A stretch of 64,000 nt of DNA from JAGNGI01 sp035448825 (GCA_035448825.1 DAOTJS010000008.1:1-64000); one strand, 5' to 3'. Shown: positions 35,198 through 43,985, numbered from the stretch's first letter. Notes: generated by a model from the letters alone, not told the origin. Translations and numbers: made by a program.

Positions 35198-37243
35198 ATG
35201 AAAAAGATTATAACTATTATACTCAATTGCATAGTTCTGGCAATTGCGGCTGAGCCGCTGGATTTATTAACTGTATTTACTGAGCCATATCAATTAGGTT
35301 CGGTACCGAGTGAAGTAGCCTGGTCACCAAATGATTCCCTGATTGCTTTTCTCTGGAATGATCAAGGCGGAGAATTTCGCAATCTATGGGTTGCCAATCC
35401 GCAAACAGGCTGGAAAGAGCAACTGACAAATTTTAAGCCGGCCATAAATGTAGGAATGCCGACTATAGGAGCACTGGGTTGGTTGAATGACCGTTGTCTT
35501 TTCTTTGAATTTCAGGGTGAAATTTGGGAAGTTAGCCTATTGTCGGGGTACCCATTAAAACGGATTAAGGGTTTAACGAATTGCGAGCCGCCAATCACCC
35601 TTTCGCCGAATAGAAGATATTTGACTTATAGCCGATGTGGCTATCTTCGATTGTTTGACTTTATCACTAAAGAAGAACAGGCGATTATCGCAGATAAAGC
35701 TTATCAGCGGTTGTCAGCCCCACAGGTTTGCGCTTGCCAGACTGCTTATTGCTGGTCTAATGACAGTAAAAAGATAGCGGTTTATTTAGAGCCGGAAGCT
35801 GATGAAAATGCCGTTCGTTTTAAGGTTTTTGACTTATGGAGTGGTTCAACCGATGATATTGTGATTAAAGAGCGGCCGAACGATAATTCAATCGTGCGCA
35901 ACTTCATCTGGTCGCCAGATGATCGGTCATTAGTCATCGAATCAGTTACGTCTAATTTGCGGGAAAGGTATATTTTTTTAGTTGATCTGGCGCAAGAAAG
36001 GTTGGATACTTTGTATCGTGAAATTAGCAATAATTGGATTGCGGACTTTGGTTACCAATTATACTGGATCGAACCGGAGGCAAAGATTTTGTTCGGAATA
36101 GAATTTAACTCTTATAATCATTTATTTCTGCTCAATCCGACCGATGGACGCTATTTCGCTCTGACTCGGGGTCAATGGAATGTCAAGGACTATACTGTGG
36201 ACGCTACCGGACAGTTAGTATATTTTACAGCAACGAAAGATAATCCCGATCAACTACAATTATATTCCGCTAATATTAAAACCGGCGATATTACAAATAT
36301 TTCATATCGTGGTGGTGATTATTCGTTCCAATTATCGCATAATAGTCGTAGAATAGCAGAGATATTTTCAGATTACTTTACTCCACCTGACTTATATTGG
36401 GTAGAAGCCTCGCCCCAAAGCAAGATGAACCGGATAACTGATCGTCCCGATTCTCCTCTGGGAAAGCCAGCGATAAAATTGGCAAAGAGAGAAATAACCC
36501 GAAATGAATTAACAGGTAAACCGGTTAATTATCGTGTATGGTTGCCAGGCAATTTTAGAGTAGATCATAAATATCCACTGATCGTTATATTAAACGGTGC
36601 GGATTGTATTGCACCGCTAACCGAAGCCTGGCGACCGGAGTGTTATTTCCAACAATGGCTAAGCGATAAAGGTTTTATAGTTGCTGCTGTGCAATATACA
36701 AGCCTTAGGACAGCCGCTGAACCGGTAGATTCAGAATCATTAAGTGACCCTTTAAAAATTCAAATAGCGGACATTCAAGCCGCCATCAAAGAAATCGGAA
36801 AACTGAAATATGTTGATTTGTCGCATAGCGGGATTTGCGGCTGGGGTTATGGCGGTTACTTAGCCACGATGGCTATGTTCAAAGCTGATAATACTTTTAA
36901 AGCCGGGGTAGCGATTTTAAATGACTTATTCTGGTCGCAATCATCCAGTCTCTATTTGAATTATATAGCGAATCTATTGGTCAATCATCAAATATTTGCC
37001 GAAATTGATCCGCAAAAATTTTGTTATAATTTAAGAGAACGCTTGCTTGTCATTCAGAGTACAACAAGCCCTTTACCTCAATTAATAGATGCCCAGCGGT
37101 TAATTCCTGAATTGTTGACTATTCGCAGACCGGTAGATTTTTATCTTTATCCCTGGGAAAATAATCCGATTATGAGTAGTATCAATCAATACGATTTGCT
37201 AACTAAAACGGCGCGCTTTTTCCAATTGAATTTATTACCCTGA
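35198..37243 (+). CDS. secreted S9-family (DPP-IV-like) protein lacking the catalytic triad
   Basis: A 681-residue secreted protein with an N-terminal signal (about residues 3-18), a beta-propeller of PD40-like repeats (about 35-420), and a C-terminal prolyl-oligopeptidase-type alpha/beta hydrolase domain (about 430-681). The nucleophile elbow reads GWGYGG, so Gly550 replaces the serine of GxSxGG (codon GGT). The region that should hold the catalytic Asp reads STTSPLP (621-627), without Asp. The histidine position reads YPWENNPI, with Asn656 where His is expected. All three residues appear lost, so it is probably a pseudopeptidase, perhaps a binding or scaffold protein. It follows the methyltransferase gene. 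The reading frame is intact. Confidence 0.8.
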   Translation: MKKIITIILNCIVLAIAAEPLDLLTVFTEPYQLGSVPSEVAWSPNDSLIAFLWNDQGGEFRNLWVANPQTGWKEQLTNFKPAINVGMPTIGALGWLNDRCLFFEFQGEIWEVSLLSGYPLKRIKGLTNCEPPITLSPNRRYLTYSRCGYLRLFDFITKEEQAIIADKAYQRLSAPQVCACQTAYCWSNDSKKIAVYLEPEADENAVRFKVFDLWSGSTDDIVIKERPNDNSIVRNFIWSPDDRSLVIESVTSNLRERYIFLVDLAQERLDTLYREISNNWIADFGYQLYWIEPEAKILFGIEFNSYNHLFLLNPTDGRYFALTRGQWNVKDYTVDATGQLVYFTATKDNPDQLQLYSANIKTGDITNISYRGGDYSFQLSHNSRRIAEIFSDYFTPPDLYWVEASPQSKMNRITDRPDSPLGKPAIKLAKREITRNELTGKPVNYRVWLPGNFRVDHKYPLIVILNGADCIAPLTEAWRPECYFQQWLSDKGFIVAAVQYTSLRTAAEPVDSESLSDPLKIQIADIQAAIKEIGKLKYVDLSHSGICGWGYGGYLATMAMFKADNTFKAGVAILNDLFWSQSSSLYLNYIANLLVNHQIFAEIDPQKFCYNLRERLLVIQSTTSPLPQLIDAQRLIPELLTIRRPVDFYLYPWENNPIMSSINQYDLLTKTARFFQLNLLP

Positions 37244-37260
37244 ATCGGGAATTAGGTAAC

Positions 37261-37584
37261 TCAATTAGGTAACTTGCTCTCTTCCGGCGTTGGGAATCCG
37301 AAAGGTCCCGAAGATTCTTTGTCTGGTAATTTGATCTCGCCAAATTTGGCCTCGAATTTGGCGATGTTATCCTGTAGAGTAAATAGCAGTGTTTTGGCAT
37401 GAATTGGGGTCAGGATGATCCGACTTTGCACGACGGCTTTGGGTGAGCCGGGCATAATACGAGCAAAATCAATGACAAATTCGGCGCCCGAGTGCGAGAT
37501 GAGCATAAAGTTACTATAATTACCTTCCGCTTTAGATTCAGGCAATTCGATCTGGATTTGCGTGACGGGTTTATTTGTGTTCAT
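37261..37584 (-). CDS. DUF3467 protein
   Basis: A 107-residue protein of the DUF3467 family: it contains the family pattern SNFMLISHSGAEFVIDFARI (about residues 24-43) and TPIHAKTLLFTLQDNIAKFE. Function unknown; the family is small, soluble and widespread in FCB genomes. The ATG at 37584 has AAGGGAAG upstream; a TTG five codons earlier overlaps that site. A 12-bp direct duplication (AATTAGGTAACT at 37250-37261 and 37263-37274) spans its stop codon. Confidence 0.8.
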   Translation of the reverse strand: MNTNKPVTQIQIELPESKAEGNYSNFMLISHSGAEFVIDFARIMPGSPKAVVQSRIILTPIHAKTLLFTLQDNIAKFEAKFGEIKLPDKESSGPFGFPTPEESKLPN

Positions 37585-37613
37585 TAATCTTCCCTTCAAA
37601 TTTTACGATAGGG

Positions 37614-38030
37614 TTAATATTCATCTGCTTCGCGATCTTCATTGTCTTCTCCCCATTCGTCTTCAAAGGGAATATCGCTGTCGGAGAGATCCCAGGCATC
37701 CTCTTCATTTTCGGTTTCTTCGGTGAGGTTTTCATTTAGCTCGAGGTCATCTTCGAATTCATCCCAGACCTCTTTCTTTTTCTCGAACTTGGATGGGTCA
37801 ATTTCTTCTTCATCGAAATCCTCAGGTTCGTGCTCGAGCATTTCTTTACCGTACAGACTCATATCGAAGAAATCAATATCATCTATGATGTCATAATAAA
37901 CCAGTAGTTCTAGAAAGTCAAGATACTTGGAATCCCGCAAGTTAGTTTTACAATTCGGGCACACCAGAGATTGTTTCAACTCTTCCTCTTTAAGAGGAGC
38001 ATTACATTCGGGGCAAACTAAATCTTCCAT
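37614..38030 (-). CDS. zinc-ribbon protein with acidic C-terminal tail
   Basis: A 138-residue protein with an N-terminal zinc ribbon (CPECNAP at about residues 6-12 and CPNCKTN at about 24-30), then a hydrophobic LDFLELLVYYDIIDDI segment. A very acidic tail (about 60-138, mostly Asp and Glu) follows. No enzyme signature is visible. The zinc ribbon suggests nucleic-acid or protein binding, and the acidic tail may mimic DNA or bind basic partners. AAGGTG lies upstream of the ATG. It sits 29 bp before the DUF3467 gene on the same strand. Confidence 0.8.
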   Translation of the reverse strand: MEDLVCPECNAPLKEEELKQSLVCPNCKTNLRDSKYLDFLELLVYYDIIDDIDFFDMSLYGKEMLEHEPEDFDEEEIDPSKFEKKKEVWDEFEDDLELNENLTEETENEEDAWDLSDSDIPFEDEWGEDNEDREADEY

Positions 38031-38082
38031 ATAAAAACACCTTCTAATACGGCGCTAAATATACACGCCGGAGCTATATGCG

Positions 38083-38655
38083 TCAAGTTAAATTTTCATT
38101 TATTTTGTAGATTTCTGGCTGCACCAAATGCCAGATAAGATTGTAGGCTTTTTCAACTGATCTATCCGTTTTATAATTGATAATGAGGTTGAATAATTTT
38201 TCCGATAATTCACTTTGAAAACCGACTTTGATCGGCGCACGACACCGGGAAACAATGAAAGCCGTAGTGACCGTTGGAATGACATTTAAATCAATCGCGA
38301 CATTCAGGTTGATTCTAGCTAATACCAATACCTCCGGATCAGTTGGAAAACCTTCTTTGTTGATTCGACTGGTAATCAATGGTATCAATAAATCTGGATT
38401 TATTTCCTGAATTAATGGGAAAAAAGCCTGCGGTACCATTAATCTGACGAGTTCCGGTTGTTGCCGTATGAAAGGTAAAAAGACTTTCAGCGCACTGTAA
38501 AAATGGGCCTCCTCAAAAGGTAAGCAAATCAGAACTCGAGTGGATTTGGTTGATTCGGACTCTTCTAAAGATGTGTCCAGAGGCCAGCTAAAGATCTTAT
38601 GGATAACTTTGCGATTCAAGACCTTTGATTGCTGATAATTAGTATATTTCATCAA
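38083..38655 (-). CDS. short GT9 (heptosyltransferase)-like protein
   Basis: A 190-residue protein whose core, LICLPFEEAHFYSALKVFLP then VAIDLNVIPTVTTAFIV and APIKVGFQSELSEKLFNLII, follows the N-terminal half of GT9 heptosyltransferases: the strand with its LP motif, the aIDLN strand and the xIGF strand. The C-terminal, sugar-nucleotide-binding half is missing, so it is about half the usual length. It may be a stand-alone Rossmann-like domain with another role. I do not recognise a named family. It lies 53 bp before the zinc-ribbon gene. Confidence 0.5.
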   Translation of the reverse strand: MMKYTNYQQSKVLNRKVIHKIFSWPLDTSLEESESTKSTRVLICLPFEEAHFYSALKVFLPFIRQQPELVRLMVPQAFFPLIQEINPDLLIPLITSRINKEGFPTDPEVLVLARINLNVAIDLNVIPTVTTAFIVSRCRAPIKVGFQSELSEKLFNLIINYKTDRSVEKAYNLIWHLVQPEIYKINENLT

Positions 38656-39014
38656 ATTTTACCTTTAAAACTGAGTCGAAAATAACTTTTAATTTACAAT
38701 TTTCCAATAATGGAAAACTGCCAACAAGTCATTTATTATTCAAATGGGTAAATTAGGCCGCTCCGCAGATAAATTACCTAAAATTAATTGAAATCATTGT
38801 CCTGAATCTCTAACCAATTTTTGGAATTTCGTAAAGCAATGAAATTTTTACCAGCTATTTAAATTTGATTTGGTAATTCTTACCATTTGTTGAACCTTTG
38901 CTACCTCAATGAAAATTATTTCGCAAACAGAGGTTTTTATTTCTTACCATATGATGATCAATTATTATTAACTGTGGTATAACAATTATTTTGTAATTGT
39001 ATGACTTTTTGCAG
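38656..39014. other. gene-free AT-rich stretch between two minus-strand genes
   Basis: A 359-bp stretch without a credible gene. It holds two small perfect hairpins: TTTTCCA/TGGAAAA with an ATAA loop at 38700-38717, and ACAATTA/TAATTGT at 38982-39000. Neither has a T-run. It may contain the promoter of the GT9-like/zinc-ribbon/DUF3467 genes, but no confident motif is seen. Confidence 0.4.
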
Positions 39015-39962
39015 CTAATCTTTTCTCTTCAACCGCACAACCGTCGCGCCCCAGCCGCCACCGGATTCATCAGATAATTGGAATTTTTCAACATAAGGCA
39101 ATTTGCGCAGAATAGCCTGAACAGTCTCGCGTAAAACGCCAATGCCTTTACCGTGGATAATGCGAACATCGAGCAAGTTTTTAGCGCGGCACGCTTCGAG
39201 ATATTCTGGAATCAAGTCCTTGATTTCTTTGGGTGAAAAGGTATGCAGATCGAGAACGCCGTTAATCGGGATAGAATGGGCTTCATTCTCCGAAATTAGA
39301 TCAAAGGCCTGGCGCGCGTTACTGATAAATTGGCGCACAAGATTAGCATCTTTCCATCCGACAGAATTCTCAACTCCAGTATGCGCATCTACTCCGGCCG
39401 GTTTTACAGTTAAAATTGCCTCGCGAACATTTATGGGATTTAAGCCGCCAGCTAATATCACTGGTATAGGTGAATATTCGACGAGCTTCCGGCTGATTTC
39501 CCAATCGTGCGTCTGACCGGTGGCGCCGGTTGCACCCGTCGCGGGATCGTAAGTATCCGTGATAAAAGCGTCAGCCAGTTCGGCGAATTGATCAATGGTG
39601 TGGATCAGTTCCTCAAGATTTCCCGACTGCACTATTAGATTTTTTATGATGTTTAAATCGGGGTTTAATCGGCGTAATTTCCGAACTTCCTTTGGCAAGA
39701 CAAAGCCGTGCAGTTGCACATTTTTTATTTTTAGGAAATGGCTCAGGTCCTCGATTTTTTGTGCGTCCTCGAGATAAGTGATTAAGACGCTTCTATCGGC
39801 GCAGGAGAGTTTGGCGATGATTTCGGCAACTTCGACTTCAGTTAGATCCGGTTGGTGATAAGCCAGTCGCAGTGGAAAACCGATGTAATCGACACCGCCC
39901 TCGAGTAACATTCGGGCCTCTTCTAAACTTCGGATGCCGGCGATCTGGATGATGTTTTCCAT
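39015..39962 (-). CDS. TrpF-like (phosphoribosylanthranilate isomerase) domain fused to an Smr nuclease domain
   Basis: A 315-residue two-domain protein. The N-terminal domain (about residues 1-215) has the TrpF TIM-barrel pattern: IQIAGIRSLEEARMLLEGGVDYIGF, VQLHGF, FITDTYDPATGATGATGQTHDW and VILAGGLNPINVREAI, ending with GVDAHTGVENSVGWKD. The catalytic cysteine of KICGI is Ala8 here (codon GCC), while the DT aspartate is kept. The C-terminal domain (about 230-310) is an Smr domain with LDLHTFSPKE and HGKGIGVLRE, both key motifs intact. So it is probably not a working tryptophan enzyme; an Smr-type endonuclease with a sensor domain is one possibility. No trp genes are near. The frame is intact and no stop separates the domains. 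Confidence 0.85.
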   Translation of the reverse strand: MENIIQIAGIRSLEEARMLLEGGVDYIGFPLRLAYHQPDLTEVEVAEIIAKLSCADRSVLITYLEDAQKIEDLSHFLKIKNVQLHGFVLPKEVRKLRRLNPDLNIIKNLIVQSGNLEELIHTIDQFAELADAFITDTYDPATGATGATGQTHDWEISRKLVEYSPIPVILAGGLNPINVREAILTVKPAGVDAHTGVENSVGWKDANLVRQFISNARQAFDLISENEAHSIPINGVLDLHTFSPKEIKDLIPEYLEACRAKNLLDVRIIHGKGIGVLRETVQAILRKLPYVEKFQLSDESGGGWGATVVRLKRKD

Positions 39963-40074
39963 AATTAAAAATTATCGGTTCAAGCCCATTAAAACAAATT
40001 ACAAGAGACCAATCTGCCGATTAGTATAGTTCGCTACATTTTTTAGTGAAATAGACTTTCTGCTGTCAGTGTGG

Positions 40075-41613
40075 TTATTTCATTAGCAAACACTTCTGAA
40101 TTACCCGCTGATTACCGGCTTGCAAGCTAAGAAGATAAACGCCCGACGGCAGATTACCACCTGACCAGAGATAATGATAATCGCCAGCAGATTGGCGACC
40201 GGAAAACAATTCTGCCACCAATCGTCCACCCAGATCGAAGGCGCTCAATCGAACATCGCCGGTTTCGATGAGGTGATATTTTATAGTGGTCGAGGAGTTG
40301 AAGGGATTGGGGTAATTGGTGATACTCAGATTATATTTTATAGGAATAGAAAATTGTTCGACTTTGTCACCGGTTTGTGGATAAGATATGCCATTTATAT
40401 AGGCCCGATTTAATTCATAAGTTATAGTCTTTCCCCCTTTATCTTTTTGATATGATTTTAATAAGCCGACATTTCGCGAGAATAAAAATTGTTTTTCAGT
40501 TGGAGTAAAATTATCAACAAGATCTCCCATAAAATTATTACTGATGATGATGTTGTCGGTAAATGTTCCGGCTCCAACGGTAATCGGAGTCTGATCGTAA
40601 TTCAATTTCACCATCCAGAGCGAATCAGGAGTAATCATCGAATCACCGTCCGATAATGAAAATGGATACAAAAGAGAATCGCGCTGATTTTTATAGATCA
40701 CGACATTTTTAAGACTGTCATAACCTATTGTATCATTCCCCATCAGGTAGTATGTTTTTTCATTAATCAAGATAGTTGCTGAGATTTCAATAAACTTAGA
40801 GCCGCTGCGTGAATTGTCAACATAACGAAAATAACTCCAATGATTTCCAATTTTTAAAGGAAAATAACTTTGATAATTAGGCGGAAAGGCGGTTAAGACA
40901 AATGTTTTTTCAATGGAACTGTCCGGCCAGATTTGAACCGGAACACTTAAAAATTCATAATCATTGTGATGGAAACTAAGCATCTGTCGGGCAGTCAGGC
41001 ATTCAAATTCAAATTGGCCGTTGGCATCGGTGACCGCGGGCATATTTTCCGATTCTGCACTACAGGCAACTGAATATTTTACTGTTACGTCAGAAATCGG
41101 CTTGCCGCTATTATTAGTCACAATCCCTTTAATAGTACCTTTTGAATTTTCGCAGTCGTTTCTGTCGCCGAGGGTGGGGGTATTATCTAAATAATACTCG
41201 GATTCTGAAGCTTCAATAACTCCTCCAAAGGCAATAGATTCTCCCAGACGTGGCGCGGCTATAACACCATTTTCACCGAAGATAAAATCGTTGTAGAAAT
41301 ACAATCCATAATCGCTAAGTATCCCGATTTTCAAGTGATCACCGGCCGGGTTAATATAAAGATTTGTTTCCAAATCGGTTGGAGTAATAACCGGGTATTC
41401 TCCCGATAAATGGAAAGATGTATTTGTAACCGCCGAATCAGTCGAAGATACAATCACGATACGGTCGTCATTTTCGGTATACCAACCACCCATAACTTCT
41501 ATCTTCCAGCCGTTAGAATCAAAATACAATTCTGAAAACAACTGGGGCATAATTGGGTTGGCTAACCCAACAGTCGCCCAAAATAAAAGTAATATCGCAA
41601 GACTTTTTTTCAT
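40075..41613 (-). CDS. secreted protein with type IX secretion sorting domain
   Basis: A 512-residue exported protein with a signal peptide (about residues 1-18). A carboxypeptidase-regulatory-like domain lies at about 165-235 (KGIVTNNSGKPISDVTVKY and NGQFEFECLTA). A central beta-rich region follows, then a C-terminal type A sorting domain (about 430-512, SNYPNPFNSSTTIKYHL-like YPNPFNSSTTI, AFDLGGRLVAEL, SGNLPSGVYLLSL pattern, ending in a Lys). The sorting domain directs it through the type IX (Por) system to the surface. Substrate or ligand is unknown. This is the main phylogenetic clue for an FCB-type cell. Confidence 0.85.
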   Translation of the reverse strand: MKKSLAILLLFWATVGLANPIMPQLFSELYFDSNGWKIEVMGGWYTENDDRIVIVSSTDSAVTNTSFHLSGEYPVITPTDLETNLYINPAGDHLKIGILSDYGLYFYNDFIFGENGVIAAPRLGESIAFGGVIEASESEYYLDNTPTLGDRNDCENSKGTIKGIVTNNSGKPISDVTVKYSVACSAESENMPAVTDANGQFEFECLTARQMLSFHHNDYEFLSVPVQIWPDSSIEKTFVLTAFPPNYQSYFPLKIGNHWSYFRYVDNSRSGSKFIEISATILINEKTYYLMGNDTIGYDSLKNVVIYKNQRDSLLYPFSLSDGDSMITPDSLWMVKLNYDQTPITVGAGTFTDNIIISNNFMGDLVDNFTPTEKQFLFSRNVGLLKSYQKDKGGKTITYELNRAYINGISYPQTGDKVEQFSIPIKYNLSITNYPNPFNSSTTIKYHLIETGDVRLSAFDLGGRLVAELFSGRQSAGDYHYLWSGGNLPSGVYLLSLQAGNQRVIQKCLLMK

Positions 41614-41687
41614 AGTTCTTCCCTCATTATTTAAAGGTTTACAAATTTTTGTGTCTTGGTGTCTTAGTGGTAAAAAACATCTTCAAC

Positions 41688-42275
41688 CTACCAGCTAAAA
41701 ATTAAGTTCTTGTCCGGATAAAAATTTTCGAAATATAAATGATAAACCTGAAAATTTCCGACTGTGTCAATCTTTTCATACGGGAATGACAGGTTTGTTA
41801 GACGATAGGCAAACGGTACCTGAATCGTAAAATCGGCGAATTCCAACGGCTTCTGCCAGCTCCTTGTCGAAGTCAGAATATATTCGAATTGCGGTCGAGT
41901 AACCGGTTGCCGGAAATAGATTAAGATTGCGGTTAGTTCCTTATTCTTTAAAGGTACTGAAAAATAGAGACTTTCGTTGCGAATCTCAAAAGGCAATGAG
42001 TTGCTATCTTCCAAACCGACCGCAATCGAGTCGGGGAAAGCCTGCTGACTGTTGATGCAAAACGGATAGACAATCGGCAAATTGACCACCTGACCGGTGC
42101 GGTTCGAAAAATAGTATTTGCCGCTCATCTCGACAAATTTTGGGTGAATGGTAAAAGTCAACCGTTCGCCACTGAAATCAGCGATCTGGGCATTTAGCGC
42201 AACGGTGAGAACCAGTATATTTCCCAAATAACTCGCCGTGACCAGTCTGTTTAATAAGATCCGCTCACTCCTCAT
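41688..42275 (-). CDS. small exported protein of unknown function
   Basis: A 195-residue protein with an N-terminal hydrophobic signal (about residues 12-30, likely cleavage after ALNA) and a beta-rich rest. The phrase GKYYFSNRTGQVVNLPIVYPF suggests an immunoglobulin-like or DUF4424-like fold, but I cannot assign it. The ATG at 42275 is preceded by AAAAGG at short spacing. It lies 74 bp upstream of the type IX cargo gene on the same strand and may be cotranscribed with it. Confidence 0.6.
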   Translation of the reverse strand: MRSERILLNRLVTASYLGNILVLTVALNAQIADFSGERLTFTIHPKFVEMSGKYYFSNRTGQVVNLPIVYPFCINSQQAFPDSIAVGLEDSNSLPFEIRNESLYFSVPLKNKELTAILIYFRQPVTRPQFEYILTSTRSWQKPLEFADFTIQVPFAYRLTNLSFPYEKIDTVGNFQVYHLYFENFYPDKNLIFSW

Positions 42276-42408
42276 TACCTTTTTTCTTCATCTCTTTGAA
42301 GGTAAAGATATTTTTATTCAATGTCAAGTTAGAGCCAGAAAATCTGTAGAACTTAATACATCAATTAATGCTGTAGTGGATACGCGAAAATAGTAGATAG
42401 TGATTTTT

Positions 42409-43299
42409 CTAATTTTGGGAATAGTTATTGATATGAGATCGCCCGAGGTGGTTTATAATGATCTTTTGTGCGGCAGTTCTCTGGAATAGAATGGTTGCTG
42501 AGTGGTAAATTGTAAGTACTTTATCCTCTAGATTCTTATCTTTATGAAGGTCAGAAACATTTAATTTTCCAATTAAATCGTTTAAGAATATACCCTGTCC
42601 ATGGGAAGAATGTTGTTCATGACGATTTAAATAATTAGCAATCTCCTCTATTTCCTGGATTTTTTTATCCTTACAGTTACGTTTTTTAAGTAATTCAATT
42701 AAATATTTGTTTGAGTTATCTCGCATTACTATCGCAGCTTTGAATCTTCCAAAAGGTATCTGTTTTAAACGTTCGTTCCATAAAAGAGCTTTTGCTGGAT
42801 TTTTAGATACCTCATCAAAAGCTAAATTAAATTCATCTATTATTGCCTGAACTGGAACGTACCCTTCTTTTAAAAAAAATTGAGGATCTGTCGGACCGAT
42901 ACTTGAATATGGTCCCATGCATATTTCATCGGCAGCACAGGCAATTAAAGTGCCGCCACTCATAGCGAGGTGAGGTATAATTACTCTGATATGAGAAAAA
43001 GTTGAATGTAAATAGTTAATGATTCTTTTGGTTGCTTCATAATCACCACCTGGGGTATGAATAATCAAATCCAAAGCCGATTTATCAGTACCTTGAACAC
43101 AGGTCATGAAACCTTGTATATCCTGATCTATTATTGAATGAAAAGGAGAAGGAACCGGTGGCTTAATTACAGAGAAAGCAGACATGTAGCAGATCGTAGT
43201 CCGCTTTGTTGTCTCATAAAGTTCATTTAGACATTTCTTTAAATGTGTTAGAGGATTTAATTTTTCTACATCTTCGAGAACTTTATCCCAAGTAGGCAT
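42409..43299 (-). CDS. Clp-fold serine protease of the SDH type
   Basis: A 296-residue protein of the ClpP/crotonase-like serine protease group, nearest to the serine-dehydrogenase-proteinase type. The oxyanion motif HTPGGDY (residues 81-87) and the nucleophile in HLAMSGGTLIA (Ser114) are present, and the acidic member is plausible in SSIGPTDPQF. It has no signal peptide or membrane span, so it is predicted cytoplasmic. The ATG overlaps the end of the 70-residue gene by 17 bp. The gene is visibly more AT-rich than its housekeeping neighbours and borders a long AT-rich gap, which suggests acquisition. Similar proteases occur in defence loci, but that is inference. Confidence 0.75.
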   Translation of the reverse strand: MPTWDKVLEDVEKLNPLTHLKKCLNELYETTKRTTICYMSAFSVIKPPVPSPFHSIIDQDIQGFMTCVQGTDKSALDLIIHTPGGDYEATKRIINYLHSTFSHIRVIIPHLAMSGGTLIACAADEICMGPYSSIGPTDPQFFLKEGYVPVQAIIDEFNLAFDEVSKNPAKALLWNERLKQIPFGRFKAAIVMRDNSNKYLIELLKKRNCKDKKIQEIEEIANYLNRHEQHSSHGQGIFLNDLIGKLNVSDLHKDKNLEDKVLTIYHSATILFQRTAAQKIIINHLGRSHINNYSQN

Positions 43300-43495
43300 T
43301 TACATCTCCGACGGTGAATGTAAACTCTTCTTTAGTTGAATCATTGAATTTTCTTAGAATATCTCTTACCTCTTGGATATTTTTATCAGAATAGTACATT
43401 TTAAAATTATTCTTAGATTCTTGCTCGATCAATTTTTTAATTGCTATTATTTCATCTACTTTTGTGAGGATTTTTACATCTTTATTATTTTTCAC
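43283..43495 (-). CDS. small protein coupled to the Clp-fold protease
   Basis: A 70-residue soluble, charged, predicted helical protein, rich in Lys, Asp and Glu. It shows no recognisable family. The start is GTG 43495 with AAAGGAG six bases upstream, a good ribosome-binding site. Its stop lies inside the start of the protease gene (17-bp overlap), so translation is coupled and the two proteins probably work together. AT-rich like the protease gene. Confidence 0.7.
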   Translation of the reverse strand: MKNNKDVKILTKVDEIIAIKKLIEQESKNNFKMYYSDKNIQEVRDILRKFNDSTKEEFTFTVGDVNAYLG

Positions 43496-43985
43496 TTCAT
43501 ACTCCTTTTTAACAAAAGGTAAATAAAAAATATATTAAATGCAATTATTCTTTCCTTACCCAAATTACTACATAAGGAATGTACCGTTGTCATTTTGTTC
43601 AATTCATAGTCAATATAACTTAAAACTTACTGCTAATTACTAAAATTAAACATACCTATCTAAAATCTCTGAGGATTATTCTTTTCACGATGATAAACAT
43701 ATACATACCTAAATTAAAATAGATAGGCTAAATTAGTTTCCACCATTAATAAAATAGTAAAGAAGTCCCCGAATATACTCATAGAGCTGAATATCTCGAT
43801 TGGAAACTAGAGAAGGATATTCAACTTCAATCTACTAAAGAATCTCCAATGCTTGAATAAAATCATCTATGATTGCTAAACAACCTCTATCTGAAATATT
43901 TTCGCTTATCTGTTTGTTATTCAGGAATTTCTACAGAGAATTGAAGTGATAAAATTCTGTTGGTCATTTAGAGTATTTTATGTGA

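Noticed and set aside
37642..37896. A serine-rich open frame on the plus strand.
   Set aside because: It is the complement of the acidic tail of the zinc-ribbon protein, where GAA/GAT codons read as Ser-rich.
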